Below, piece after piece: positions 25,119-36,964 of a stretch of DNA of 64,000 nucleotides; the first letter of the stretch is position 1; each line of letters opens with the position of its first letter. The stretch spans positions 584,501 through 648,500 of the forward strand of contig JAXDDX010000090.1 in the NCBI GenBank assembly GCA_034670405.1. Direction: 5' to 3'. Both the position numbers and the translations under genes were made by a program. The stretch is from Hoplostethus atlanticus. Taxonomy: Eukaryota; Chordata; Actinopteri; Trachichthyiformes; Trachichthyidae. The notes beneath the pieces were generated by a model, which worked only from the letters and a program-made list of their open reading frames with translations, searched no databases and was not told where the DNA came from.

Positions 25119-26669
25119 GCAGATTAAGTCGCAATTACAACTATTTAAGTTACTTTTCTACTTTTAATTTATTTAGGTTATTTCTAGGCAAAGGAATAGT
25201 TTAAAAATAGTTTTTTATTTGGTTTTATTTTTATCTAATCGTTTTATATTGCCGGTCAGAGTCCAACTGCATATAAGCTTGCCAAAAAAAGCTTTATTAT
25301 TATTGTAACCAGGGAACAAGATGCACAACAGGCGGAAGACTCAGACACGTACAGATGCTGCACGAGGAGCCTTTGCGGTGTTGTCTCCGCTGGCAGGGGC
25401 TTTAGCCGTCCTGAGGCCTTGTCTGGATCGCAGCCAGTGTCTCTACTGTCTTTACAGCCATGTAAAACCTGGCTGAGTAAGCTGCACTTCACAGCCTAAC
25501 TAGACATCGCCGAAGAGGGCCGTAAGCTCTGACATAAAGGATTATGACTGATTGACTGAATAGTATGATGTAATGACGTGTAAACTGCAGGGCTGGAATG
25601 TCGTGCGGTAATACTGACACCAACAAGGTTTAAGGATTGAAGAATTATTGTTTTGGCTGTTCGTTTGTGGCTTAGAGATTTCTAAATGGCTGCTTCTATG
25701 TATCTCCGCTTATTCAGTAGACCCTAGAACATACGGGTCAAATGGCGGGACTAAATTTGAGAAAAAGTCAAAGGTGCAAGATGGTGTAGATAACAGCCTT
25801 AGCCCAGAAATGGACTACCTGTTCCACAAACTTCGCACCACAATTTGGTTAAGCACCCAGTCTGTTAGAAAAAGCCACAGAGAGTGCAGTCGACAATGTG
25901 CCACGATGTCTTGACACCACCACCCTATCCCATCCCATCCCATACTACCATACCATACCATAACCTACCCTACCAGTATATCAATAGAGATAAGAGAGAT
26001 GAACCAGGCAACTAGCAGGCAGAGCCGGCAAGACTAAATAAGGCAACTATAATACCTCAGCAATGAGATGCTGTTTTGTACGTGTGTGTTGATGGAGAGA
26101 GAGAGACAGACCCATTTAGAACCGTGAAGCTAAATGGAGAGAGAGGGGGCTCGGTGTGAAGACGTCACGTCGTCTCCCACGGTGATCAAAGCGAGGAACA
26201 GGAATGCATTACAGCTAATAAGCGCTGCAGGAGGGTCCTCGCCTCTCATCCCTCTGAATGTGTGACACCTCAGTGGTAGACACTTTGCTAAGCAGACACA
26301 AACACAGAGAGAGAGAGAGGCGGAGGAAGGTGGAGGGGACGAGAGAGAGGAAGAGACATCCATTTTCTCTGAGAAACGTTGTCAAAGTCAAATCACTTGT
26401 CTTTTTTTTTATTAGGAAAGAGTCCTTCGTGCTTTTAGCTCATCTTGTCTGGACTGCAGTAATGCCTTGTTTTCTGGCGGTAGCCTCGCTCCAACTGCTG
26501 CAAGATTTCTGATTTCTCCTCTTTGGCTGCCAATCAAGTAAAAAACTGATTTCAAAATTCTTCTGACCACCACAAGGCGTTACATGGCTCCGACTTAGAG
26601 TGTACTAACGTTGTGTCCTCACTCAGGTGCTCTGAGCAGGCTCTGCCCATAGCTCCTAGGTCCCACCTT

Positions 26670-26960
26670 AATGGGCAATAAGTAAAATTTTTACTGCCCC
26701 ATAGCACAAAATGACCATAATATATCTACAGGGGTTGATGGGGTTGTCGATCGATACCACTGACTCAACGATTACTTGGCCAGGCGCTTTGCCGGCCCCC
26801 GCACACCGTGGAACAAAAACTCCCCAGCCGTCGGAGTTTCAAGACACACTCGATTCCCACTCAAGTAAATTCACCTCCCCCAGCAGCTCAACCTTTCGAT
26901 GCACAGCCGACGGCTTTACAGTAGGCGGTGGCAGTGCACCTACCATTTTGTAGTCCTGAT
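26670..26960. repeat. dispersed repeat with terminal hairpin
   Basis: GGGCAATAAGTAAAATTTTT followed by ACTGCCCCATAGC forms a small end hairpin, and CATAATATATCTACAGGGG follows. The style is that of a fish non-autonomous DNA transposon end. The other end was not found. Confidence 0.35.
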
Positions 26961-28030
26961 TTACAGAATATTAAACCAGCTTTGGCGAGTGCTATGAGGT
27001 GATATCATAAAGAGACTTCACTTAACAATTTCTTCCAAGAATGCACCAACAAGCTCTTTGATCAGCTTCACACTGCGCTGCAAGATCACTGGTAGCACTT
27101 TTACTTTGTGTGTCCATCACTCATGAGTGCGTGTTACGTACTATATTGCAGACAATTTTATTGTTTTTAGTGTTTTTGCATGCTTATGTGCTTATTGCCA
27201 ACCTTGTTTGCCACCATATTGAGAGCACCGGTCTGTCCATGGCCAAATTAAACTCCCTCTCAAAAAAAATAAAGAAATAAAAAGGCTCGGTAGAAGCCGA
27301 CTGGTGGGTGCAGGCCAGCAACATTGTTTTTTTAATTGACTTTGATTGTATTTTGATATTCCTCTGCCGCCGTAGTGGCAGATCTGGGGAGGAACTAATC
27401 CTTCTCTAATGATGATGGCGTTTTAATGAAAGCTTAACGATACTCTGAACGCCCTGGCGTACTTACTGCCACTGTCTCTATCTGACAGAGGAAAGAGGAG
27501 TGAATGATATGTATGTAGAGAGAGAGAGGGGGAAAATAAGGGGAACGGGTGTGGAGAGGGTGGGATGAAGAGAAGGCCCCCCGATCCCAGATACCCCCAC
27601 TAGTATCACTGCTTTACCCCATGCTATGCACACTACAGCCACTTAAGAGAGTTCCTTCCTAGCCTGGCGTTTGGCTCCAAATGAACCAGGAAGCAGGCCA
27701 AATGCCGCTGGACATTTAAACACACTGGTTATCTCATAATACTGGCCTGAATTTGGCACTATTATGTTTGAGTAAAAAGGATATAGGTTTGGTAAAGCAA
27801 TGAATTATTGCAATTCAGAACACTCATGGCATGAAAAAATTGTGTCACCATGTGAAATAATTATATAAAGAGTAAATGTTCAAATATGTGTTGTATTACA
27901 AATGAACAAGTCTGCTGGTCTGCCCATATCCCTACACTGTGCAAGTCCACATTGTATACTGTAATCTTTATCTGTGTTGCTCTGCGAAGTGGCATGGAGA
28001 GCATCAGTTCCACAGCAGACGATCAGTGAC

Positions 28031-28051
28031 AGAGAGAGAGAGAGAGAGAGG
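28031..28051. repeat. (GA)n microsatellite
   Basis: About ten GA units. Confidence 0.9.
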
Positions 28052-28469
28052 AAGAAGAGAAAGATCTTTCCATTTTACGGTGGATGGAAATGACATCAAG
28101 CTCCCTTAAAAACTGATGCAGTCAAGTAAAGATCATTAACGGAATACGATTACAAACTTGCATAACACACACACACACGTACAAACCCATAGAACAACAG
28201 CCTCTCAGCCTCATTGATATTTTAATTACAATTGATCTGTAGGGGGACAGATCTTGCAGCTCTGAGTGTAATGAGTAACTGAGTGTGAAGCATGGTGTTG
28301 TAGCAAAACACTAAGTGTGTTTGGTCAAGCTTTCCCCGCATTGCCGGTTGTGATGTCCTCGCCGAACTCACTGATCGGAATCATGTGAACGATGTCTGCC
28401 GTCTTTTTCAATGAGCCTTAGACACGGCACACAAGTTTGCAAGTTTATTGGGTTGATATTGGCCTTTTG

Positions 28470-28660
28470 ATAAATATCAGATATCGTCCAGTCAGTGTCG
28501 TCCACCTCCGATGTGATGGAGGTTCCTCCGCGACCACAGCTACAGAAAAACAAGTCTGGAAAACCTGCGATGAAAATGTATTTTCTTTCTCACCTTTGCC
28601 ATCGTCATTGCTCTCTCCACCTACATGTAAAACCAAGCAGCTTACAATAAGTTGGGACAA
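28470..28660 (+). repeat. dispersed repeat, copy A
   Basis: ATCAGATATCGTCCAGTCAG through GGAGGTTCCTCCGCGACCAC and AGCTACAGAAAAACAAG parallels 40815-40950. Both are plus oriented. Class unknown. Confidence 0.5.
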
Positions 28661-30466
28661 GTTCTCAAGGGGTTGTCAAAAAGCATTCTGGGAAATGTAG
28701 GAAATCACTACCTGAAGTAGAAGTACAGGAGGCAGGTCGAAGGGAAAGAGAGTTCACAAAAAAAGGTACATTACAACTCTTCATCATCGCTTCTGGAATT
28801 CATCACAGATTGATGATATATAACAGTGGAAGAGAATCCAAGGGTGGGATTTGCCTTTTTCTAACCCTAGAAGAATTTAACTAAATGGGTTTTGTGGAGA
28901 GTTTTAGTTTTAGCTTTTCCATCCTGCCAACAATACATTTATGGGGGAAACACTGAACATTTTTTTTGGGCATGAAAATGGTCAAATTTAAAGTTAACAA
29001 AAGCAAAATATTGTTTTGTGTTGTAAGGTTGGGTTATTACATTGTTGTGTGGTAGTGGTCTATATTAAGCAGCAAAGCGAGCTAGACTCATTAATAGGCC
29101 TACTGCTTCCAGGCCTCTTGCTTTTGTACGTGTCCATTATATCGTTCTTTATTTCTTCTGAGAAAAACTGCAAAATGGTGCACACGATTTTGCACAATTG
29201 TCCGGTCAGGTCATAAAAAAAACAATGATGGTGACTGATGGTGGCACGATAGCAACTGTCAAAAGTTTCAAACTTCATCAACGATCGAGCTTGCAGCGAC
29301 TGAAAATGTATGTCTGTACATGCTACTGTACACATTCACTGTACATTTTCACTTAATAAGTGTCCAAACTTTATGAAAATAAAGTGACATTCTATTGAAT
29401 ATGACCTGTACTAATGTTCAGCAAGTCATCGAGTTCAGTCTGTGGCCATTTTCATGGACTTCTTCTTCCACCTCATCTTCCTCGTTCCACCTTTGTCATT
29501 TCATTCCTACCTTTTTTTCTCCCTCTTAACTCATACCCTCCATGCAGTCCCAGATATTATGCAACATATTACTTGGTTGAAGCATACAGTATGTACTTGT
29601 TATCCCTGATACATGCAGATCAATACAAACGCCCTGAGGGACAGACAACTGGCATCTTGCCAGTGACAATGAAAAGTGATTGAATGCAAAAGTAATAAAA
29701 AAAATAATTATTAAAGACAGACAAAGTATTAATGAAACCCTCAAATCAAAACAATATCACAGAGAATACAAAGGGTGCCGATGAGTTTGTGTGCTGTAAT
29801 TCCTTTATAAGACTCATTTGAAATATCGTACTTTTTCCCAAACTGTTGGGAGTACTCATACTGAATCATACTGGATCATACTGAAGCATAGTGTACTGGA
29901 AGGCTATTGGACATTTCAAACATTACTGCAGCCATGTTATACTAATATATGATGCAATGTGTTTTGATAGTACTTTTCAAATCAGGAAAACCAAAACAAA
30001 TGCAGCTGTAATTCATACATACATATATATTTGATAACTGATACACAGTATTTTGACACACATTTTCCACACTGATATTGTTTGTCAATCCATATCTGTT
30101 TCCTCTTGTACTGGTGCCAATGTAGTAATTACATTAGACTATACTCACAATAATGTTGCCTTCATTTTCTAGGTATGTAATACCATACTGACACATAACA
30201 AGGTGTGATTCCCTTTCACCAAACATCTCACTAGTATCCCTCTGCTGCAGGGAGAAATGCTCCAGCAGCACACAAGCCGGTACCCCTGATGCAGCACTGG
30301 ACAGCACCATGGAGGCTTGGAGAGAACGGGCCCTGCTGCTGAAAGCAGCTGCCGTTGCACGAGCGGTACTGCAGGACGTGAGGCATGAGTAAATCAAACT
30401 ATAATAGTTTCCAAAGGCGTGTCTTATTAACCAAGCCATTCATTTTATAGATTGCACTTGTAATTA

Positions 30467-30720
30467 ATGCTGTACTACACAAGGCTATTTCAGGAGAGAA
30501 TGCAGAGAGGCCCGAAAGGAAGTGGAACTCTAATAAACTTAAAATCCACCCGGGACGTCCTTAAAGAATCCATGTCAAAATACCAAAAGGCTTTGAAAGA
30601 GGCGAGAGCAAATTACTTCTCATCGTCATCATCGATGAAATCATCAGTTAAATATCATCGGCAAGAACTCCCACAACCCTAGACTCATAGAGTCAGTCCC
30701 GCCTCAGTCCCCCCTGTTAG
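30467..30720 (+). pseudogene. non-LTR retrotransposon fragment between endonuclease and RT domains
   Basis: A 71-codon frame includes YQKALKEARANYFSSSSSMK, and the following out-of-frame sequence reads KNSHNPRL. The KALKEAR.NYFS...NSHNPR block is typical of the linker between endonuclease and reverse transcriptase in teleost Rex/CR1-type LINEs. No RT palm motif follows, so this is a short decayed fragment. Confidence 0.6.
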
Positions 30721-31435
30721 TTCTGCCACTGACTTACATCCAGCATGTCTCTCAGCCTTAGAGAGGAAACTGTTTCTCCCAGTGAAATCCTCGTCCAAAG
30801 AGTTTCCTATCTAAATGCTTAGACCTAAAATGTTTCCCCCCAAAATTATGTCCAACTAGAAGCCCTCTCCATTGCATTTGGACATGCAGTAAAGCAGTAT
30901 GGTCATTTTTATTTCATCTGTGCAAAACATTTTACCATGCTGGTTTTAGTTTATTGGCCACACATGCAGTCACATTGTATTTTCTACAAGCTAGCTTTTG
31001 GCTCATCTTTATCAAAAGGCACCAATTATTTCTGAAAGCACTGAAAATCAATGTGCGCTCTTAAAAAGGGTCATCCATCCATTTTTTCATCTATTTATCT
31101 AATGAGGGAAAACACTTTTTTTTTTGTCATTTTCAAGACGTGTTAATAGCCACACGTGTAGAAAAAGTTCCTAATTCAAGACATTGTTCAAAGTGACACA
31201 TCCTTAGGAGGAGTCGGGGCCTCTACTCAAAAAGGAAGAGGTCTTGAATGCATGGAACAATGAAACGGCAGCAACACGCCAAAGGTCGCTCAACCATTTA
31301 AATGAGATAAGTTCATGTGGAATGAGGCCAGTCAGAAGTCATCGGGTGGCAACGGCATGCATTATTCAAACCAGGGAGATAAAGGGGTCGTGGCTGAGAA
31401 TTACTTCCTCTCGCCAGGATATGGACAGCGAGCAC

Positions 31436-31512
31436 CCACACACCCACACACCCACACACACACACACACACTGTACATACATCTACACGTACACACACAC
31501 ACACACACACAG
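31436..31512. repeat. compound CA/CCCACA microsatellite
   Basis: Begins with CACCCACACACC variants, then CA arrays split by CTGTACATACATCTACACGT. Confidence 0.93.
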
Positions 31513-32404
31513 GTCATGCCACAAGCAATTATTTCAACTTGACAGAGCGAGCGAGCGCGGCAAGTCTTGGCAATGTGCCGTACATGTAACCTCAAGAGAA
31601 GAGACAAGTTATAGCAGCATTAACCTGATACAATTTCCATGGTAATGTGTAGGGGGAGAGGTTAGGAGTAGAGGTGTAAACATGCTTTTGAAATAAAGCT
31701 GTACTTGTCCTTCTTTGTATCTGCGGACTTGCGGGTGGCCAATGTTTTTATACACATTCTAATTTAGTTGCTATGGAAATGTGACCGGATTATGATAAGG
31801 TTATGTGTACAACTCCCATAGGGGGGCCTGAATACACACATGTATGTATGCTCAGTGTGCAATAAGCAGCCATGTGGAAAAGCATCTGCCAGGAGATCAT
31901 ACATTATGAATCTGTGTCAGTCCGCAGAACAAGAAAAAAACGCTCAATCTCGTCCATCCATTCCCGCATGTGCGTATATATATCGCACTTCTGCAAAGAG
32001 GAAAGCCTAATATCTTCAATTTTGGTGGCTTTGATTTTCTAAATTTATAGTTTTTATAATCAACTATACACAGTTCATAATCTAAGGGCTCAGAAAACCC
32101 ATTCAAAATCCATTGTGTCTACTCAAAAACCCACTGCAATGTTATTATCTGTGTTAAGCTAACTCTTTGGACACACAAGGTTGCCATTCAACAACAATGA
32201 TCAGCTATGAATCTGTGACTGTCTCTAGACAACAGACGACCTGTACCAGTCTGTCTCATAGCCTTATATCTTAGAACAACATTTCTCAACCGAATGTCTT
32301 TTGCTCCAGTGAATCAAAGCATAAACAACATGAGTAGTGGTGCAACAGTGTCTCAAAAGAGGGCGCCGCTTGCACTTCAATTATGGATTGGGACTTGGAT
32401 CCCT

Positions 32405-32530
32405 GTAGTTTGGGAGAGTGGCTACTGAGTTGGACTAGCCGGGCTTGTAGACAGGCTCACAGTCAGAGAGTTTGACCCACCGCAGTCGGTGTGTAAGCCT
32501 GAGGGAAGACATGGTTGGCTGGTGGCCTCA
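32405..32530 (+). mobile_element. tRNA-like SINE head, degenerate
   Basis: TTTGGGAGAGTGGCTACTGA and a B-box-like GAGAGTTTGACCC resemble a tRNA with a long variable arm. The body is unclear. Confidence 0.35.
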
Positions 32531-32657
32531 ACTCAGAGTGATGCTTCTAAAGCTGCTTATAGAGCATACTCACAGAGAGTGAGTACCAGAGAGATAGACA
32601 TAAAGAGAGCAAAATACATGGTAAAGGTGGGAGGAGTCACACATTCTCAGAGATAAA

Positions 32658-32880
32658 CCAAGATTGAGATTTGATATGCTTTATTCAACCCCAAAATTGT
32701 CTTTCCTCCCTCTGGTTGTTGTGCTGGGTCAGCCAGGTAGTGTGGCGCCCACTGGAGCAGGTAGGGTTTAAGTATCTTGCCCACGGATGCTTCACAGGAG
32801 TTATGGCTGCATGCGGGAGTGAACCTGGTCCCTACGGTTGGGGAAACAACCTCTCTAACCACTAGACCATCCTGCCACCC
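32658..32880 (-). mobile_element. tRNA-derived SINE
   Basis: The minus strand starts GGCAGGATGGTCTAGTGGTT, an A-box-type tRNA head, with B box GGTTCACTCCC about 45 bp on. The body contains GGGCAAGATACTTAAACCC, and the element ends near TTGAATAAAGCATATCAAAT. Standard head-body-tail order. Confidence 0.7.
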
Positions 32881-33589
32881 TGTTGAGGACCTTTGGGTCA
32901 TACTTTCAGTGCTAGTCTTCTCAGTTCCACTGATGGGTGTGGGAGTCCTTCATTCATCATACCATTTTACCTTCCTTTTCAGGGTCATGAGGGGCTGACG
33001 CCTACCCCTGCATACTTTGGACTAAGACAGACACATTCATACCTATGGGTAATGGAGCATTTCTTAGTTATTCCTTCATCACCGAGAATATTGGCATTTT
33101 CCCAAATAAGTAGCTAACTAAAACATTTTAAAATTGTAAAGAAATGTAAATATTAAAGTGAACTATGTGGTTTTGACTGCATTAACAGTTGTAGACAGAA
33201 CAGATTAATGTTAGCTTAGCTAACTAGTTAAGTAATGGAGGACACTTCATATCGCTAAAATATATCAAGACAGCAAAGGGTAGACTAACGTTTCTGTGAA
33301 TACAGTCATGTAAACATTAGCTAGCTAGCTGCCTAGTTAGTGGCAACTTGGCTAATGCCAAGCAGCTAAGCTAACGAGTCCTGGCCAAATTAAGAGCTAC
33401 TGACTGGGGAAAATTCCACAGTGCTCCATGATGATGTGATAACTACAGAAATGCTCTAATTTGCTGAAAGAGTTGTTCAGGCCCCCCAAACTGAATGCAG
33501 AGCAAAAAACTGGATGGACCCTGGAAAACAGAAAAGAACACAGAATCAGTCCGAAAATAACCCATAATTACCTGCAATTGCTGGTTGTA

Positions 33590-33745
33590 CTTCAAAAGAT
33601 GTTGAGTTGAAGACATGGGACTTGGGAGAACATGCAAACTCCACAAAGAAATGGCTCGGGCCTAGGATCACACCAAGGGCCTTCTTGCTATAAGAGAACA
33701 ACCATTGCACAACATGCAACAACTAACCATTACGCCGACATGCAT
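33590..33745 (-). mobile_element. tRNA-derived SINE
   Basis: On the minus strand a tRNA-like head (GGCGTAATGGTTAGTTGTTG, B-box-like GGTGTGATCC) leads into TGTGGAGTTTGCATGTTCTC, a core found in many fish SINEs. The 3' limit is not defined. Confidence 0.6.
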
Positions 33746-33776
33746 CTCTGGGTCTTGGAGTGATTGTTTTAAACCA

Positions 33777-33848
33777 TTCCCATACCGGGAAACAAACCCG
33801 TGGCCCCTTGGTGAAAACAAGGAATCCTAACTGCTAGACCATATCGGA
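33777..33848 (-). tRNA. tRNA-Glu (UUC)-like sequence, probably a pseudogene
   Basis: The 72-nt minus-strand sequence has the tRNA-Glu layout. The D-arm region contains ATATGGTCTAGCAGTTAGGA. The anticodon stem is perfectly paired (CCTTG/CAAGG) around TTTTCAC, giving anticodon TTC. The 3' half ends TATGGGAA. The acceptor stem has one mismatch, and the T-loop is altered (TTTG in place of TTCG) with a mismatched stem pair. These defects suggest a pseudogene or a SINE head rather than a working gene. A SINE in the same orientation lies about 35 bp away. Confidence 0.6.
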
Positions 33849-34238
33849 AAAGAAGAGACTGAAAAAGAAACAGACGGAAAGAGAAGAGAGGAGACGAGAA
33901 AAAATATGGAAAAAAATAAAGCCTTCGAGAGCTGTCAGCCCGCCAATAATCCCCTTCCTCCCTTTGCACATTCAAATAGGCACCAATTTGTGTGCCGGGG
34001 GGTAAAGGCTGCACGGTCGTGGTCACAACAAATCCACATCCGGTAAGATAGTTTTGTCGGTTGCATCATCTCAAAAGAAAGGAAGGAGGGAGGAGCAGGA
34101 GTATGGAAAACAGCTTAATTGGACAGAAGAGGCGGTGAAGATTGAGGGGCGGTTACTAACTGTGCCGTTCAAACAAACTTTCTCTTTGGGAAAGGGAAAC
34201 TAAGCACTGTGTTAGGTTGTTTGCTGATTTGTTGGTGT

Positions 34239-34261
34239 ATGTGTGTGTGTGTGTGTGTGTT
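34239..34261. repeat. (GT)n microsatellite
   Basis: About 11 GT units. Confidence 0.9.
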
Positions 34262-35516
34262 CCATTCCCAGCACATTTAGCTTCAGCACCCTTGACATGT
34301 CCATATACCCTTTTACCCTTAATAACAATAACCTTTATATTTGTAGAGCAGAGTTACAAAGTGCTTTGTAAGATCAATAAAAGTTACTTTTTCCACTCCC
34401 GGTCACCTGAAAACCTCCTGTATATTTTCATCTCTATACCTGAATTGAAACTTTACATTTGCCCCTCGCTTGTGAAAGTTCCACAACCTTCGGGCCTACC
34501 TTCAAAAACACCTGGTTGTCAAACTAAAAATACACCCGTATTTCTTCATTCCTAAAAGGTTGACTTTTGGAGATACAGGACGATTTTTAACAATGATTTG
34601 CATCAGCCTTTATATTTGGAGCACCGCTCTGGCCTTATCTGTCCTCATGGAGAAAAAAAAACAAAAAAGACACATTGCTCTGAACAGGGACCGGCTCGGT
34701 CTTAGCATACCTGATGGGGTCCTACAGGGAACCGTTTTTTTTTATAAATGCATTCTCCCATGAAGGACAAAATAGTTCTGGAGAGCACTTTTATTCAAGT
34801 GCAATGAGTGCAAGCTGCGACTACACAAACGTACTGTAAGTTACCGCCAGGTTAACCGTATGTGATATTTTTCTTCTTCTCATATTCTACCTGCTGAAGC
34901 AGATTCCTATAGGCAAACCATCTATTTTCAGTGCTCTCCTGGGCATACCGAGGCAGCTAGACACAGATGTTCAAATTTCCCACCGGACTCTATTCTTACA
35001 CACATGCACATCGAAATGGCACGTACGAAAAAAAAATTAAAACCCCCCCCCCCTCTGCAATGGGGAGAAATTGTCTTGAGAGAAGCAATAATTATGCCAA
35101 GGCAATTAAGCAAACATGCTCCACATACGGCACATCTCAATTTGTCACTCTGTTAAATCTGGAATCCACGGGACTGAGGTTGGTCTTTGTAAACATTATT
35201 TACACCTTCCTCTCAAGTGTGCCTTGAGATGCGGCGGTGAACTGCCTGCACGCTTGAGTGAGAAATTAACTGTACGATGGAGAACTCAATTATGTAGAGT
35301 GAACACATGCGATATGATGTTGGTTTTGATAAGTGCTTAAACTCGACAAAGGGAAACTTTGACAGCAAAAAAAAAAACAAAAAAAAAACTGAGAGAACAA
35401 ATCGAGAGAAAGGTAAATGCGCTTGCGTGTGTTTCCTTTTGTAAATCGAGTAAACAGTGAAAGGGAGAGTAAAGAACTTTGATCACTTTCCCTCTCTACC
35501 TCTCTCTGTAACAAAG

Positions 35517-35517
<1 letters not shown>

Positions 35518-35555
<38 letters not shown>
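35518..35555. repeat. (CT)n microsatellite
   Basis: About 18 CT units. Confidence 0.95.
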
Positions 35556-35557
<2 letters not shown>

Positions 35558-36750
35558 GCATACGCTGTGATACAGTGTGTGACAATACAAACACCTCATT
35601 CTGTCAGTGTCGCCTTGCTAACGGGGCTCGTCGGACTGCCTTGTTATCCAACTCAAACAGCGAGGCCCAAAGAATCCACGGCGCATTTCCATAATGTTAT
35701 TGGCCAAGTGCCGAGACGCCCTGCCTGGAAATGTATACGCGCCAATCCTGTGTTATTTGCATGTCTATTACCTTGGAAAGCCGTGGCTCTCAACGTGAGG
35801 CAAGGAAAGCCAATTTGAAGCTCCACTGCACCCGCCATCCCCCTCCCCCCCGACACATCAGAACCACGGCAAGGATGGAGGGCAAAGCGTTTTGGGAGGC
35901 GGGTAGCGCTGTAATGAAGGCCAACTGTGTCCTTTAGTGGGTTAAACACACACGGTTGACACGCACGATGGATCAGCAGTGAAATAGGCTGCGAGGCAAA
36001 GTTCGGCAAAGTCGACGTGACTGAATTTAAAAAGCCGGTTGTGACAGTCAGACAGTTGTGTTGGTGTTTAGGCGGTAAAAGGTAAGGCGATGAGATCTCG
36101 CATGGCGCAGGTTGCAGATTTTGCAGTTTTACAGCATCTCCTCAGAGAATAATACTACTTGCATCAATGTATTTGAACGCAACACGGTGCGCAAAAAACA
36201 TCAATGTGAACGATAAAAAAAACGTAACTTCTCCGGGATATGTAAGCCAGGCATCTTAACCAGGTTTCTCATCATTGGGAGTATGAGCCTCACCAGGTTA
36301 TTCCGAGTTAGTTATGAGGTTTTTACGCATCGGCCCAAAACCAAGTTACTGGAGTGACCGGGTTAAGAAGGGATGTGTCCGTGCATGTAAACGTAGTGCG
36401 ACATTCCACGGATGGCTAGACGATCCTGGACATTCCATGTCTGCATTAATACATGAGGTGATTATTTTTCCTCGTCTTCATTGGCCACAAACTCCAACAT
36501 CCATTATTTTAAATAGATTATTTACTGCCTCTTTTTTTTTTGCGGAATTCACTAATCAGTTAGTGGTTCACAAGGTTTGCAAAATAATTATCTGCCATTT
36601 CACTGTTTGTGCAAGATGCATTCAATGCATTCATTATTTTTGAATCCTACTGTTCTGTGGCTAGCTGGCTAATCAATGGAGATGCAAAGCAAACCATGCC
36701 ATGCTAGCCTCAGCTGGGCTGAAGAGAGCAAACAGACACAAAGCCTTCCC

Positions 36751-36959
36751 TTACAAAAAAGTCACACATTTCCACATATGATCCCTATTCACATGTGAAA
36801 ACATTTTTACATGTGAAAATGAAGTCTGTCACAAAATCACATGTGAATTAGACATTTTCACATGTGATTGGCTTTATTCACATGTGAAAAACTAAAATAC
36901 ATGTGTCCAAAAACCACGTGGGAACACTCACGTCATTTCCACAAGTGACTTTTTTGTAA
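36751..36959. mobile_element. 209-bp MITE-like element with repeated CACATGTG palindromes
   Basis: Perfect 15-bp inverted ends TTACAAAAAAGTCAC (36751-36765) and its inverse (36945-36959) enclose four exact CACATGTG palindromes (36790, 36838, 36859, 36879) and two TACATGTG variants (about 36809 and 36898). They are spaced mostly 19-21 bp apart. CACATGTG contains the E-box pattern CANNTG. No clear target duplication was found and the transposon class is unassigned. Confidence 0.75.
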
Positions 36960-36964
36960 CGCTT

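Larger units (their letters stand above)
22530..26660. other. intronic sequence without recognised features
   Basis: Holds three GT arrays and one GA tract (26302-26350) and is otherwise unique-looking. 25916-25976 is a short (CATCC/CATAC)n stretch. The minus-strand frame at 23043-23405 shows no domain I recognise. Confidence 0.45.
26965..32400. other. intronic sequence, mostly without recognised features
   Basis: Outside the dispersed repeat (28470-28660), the LINE fragment (30467-30720) and the microsatellites, I identify nothing. 30225-30395 is slightly more GC-rich with a minus-strand 101-codon frame (30134-30439) lacking recognisable similarity. Confidence 0.45.
33860..36745. other. intronic sequence without recognised features
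   Basis: Purine-rich near 33840-33910, with poly-A runs near 35367-35390. No convincing exon or transposon end. Confidence 0.45.

Noticed and set aside
26658..26690. Short hairpin considered as a transcription terminator
   Set aside because: Rho-independent terminators do not apply in vertebrate nuclear DNA. It looks like a transposon end.
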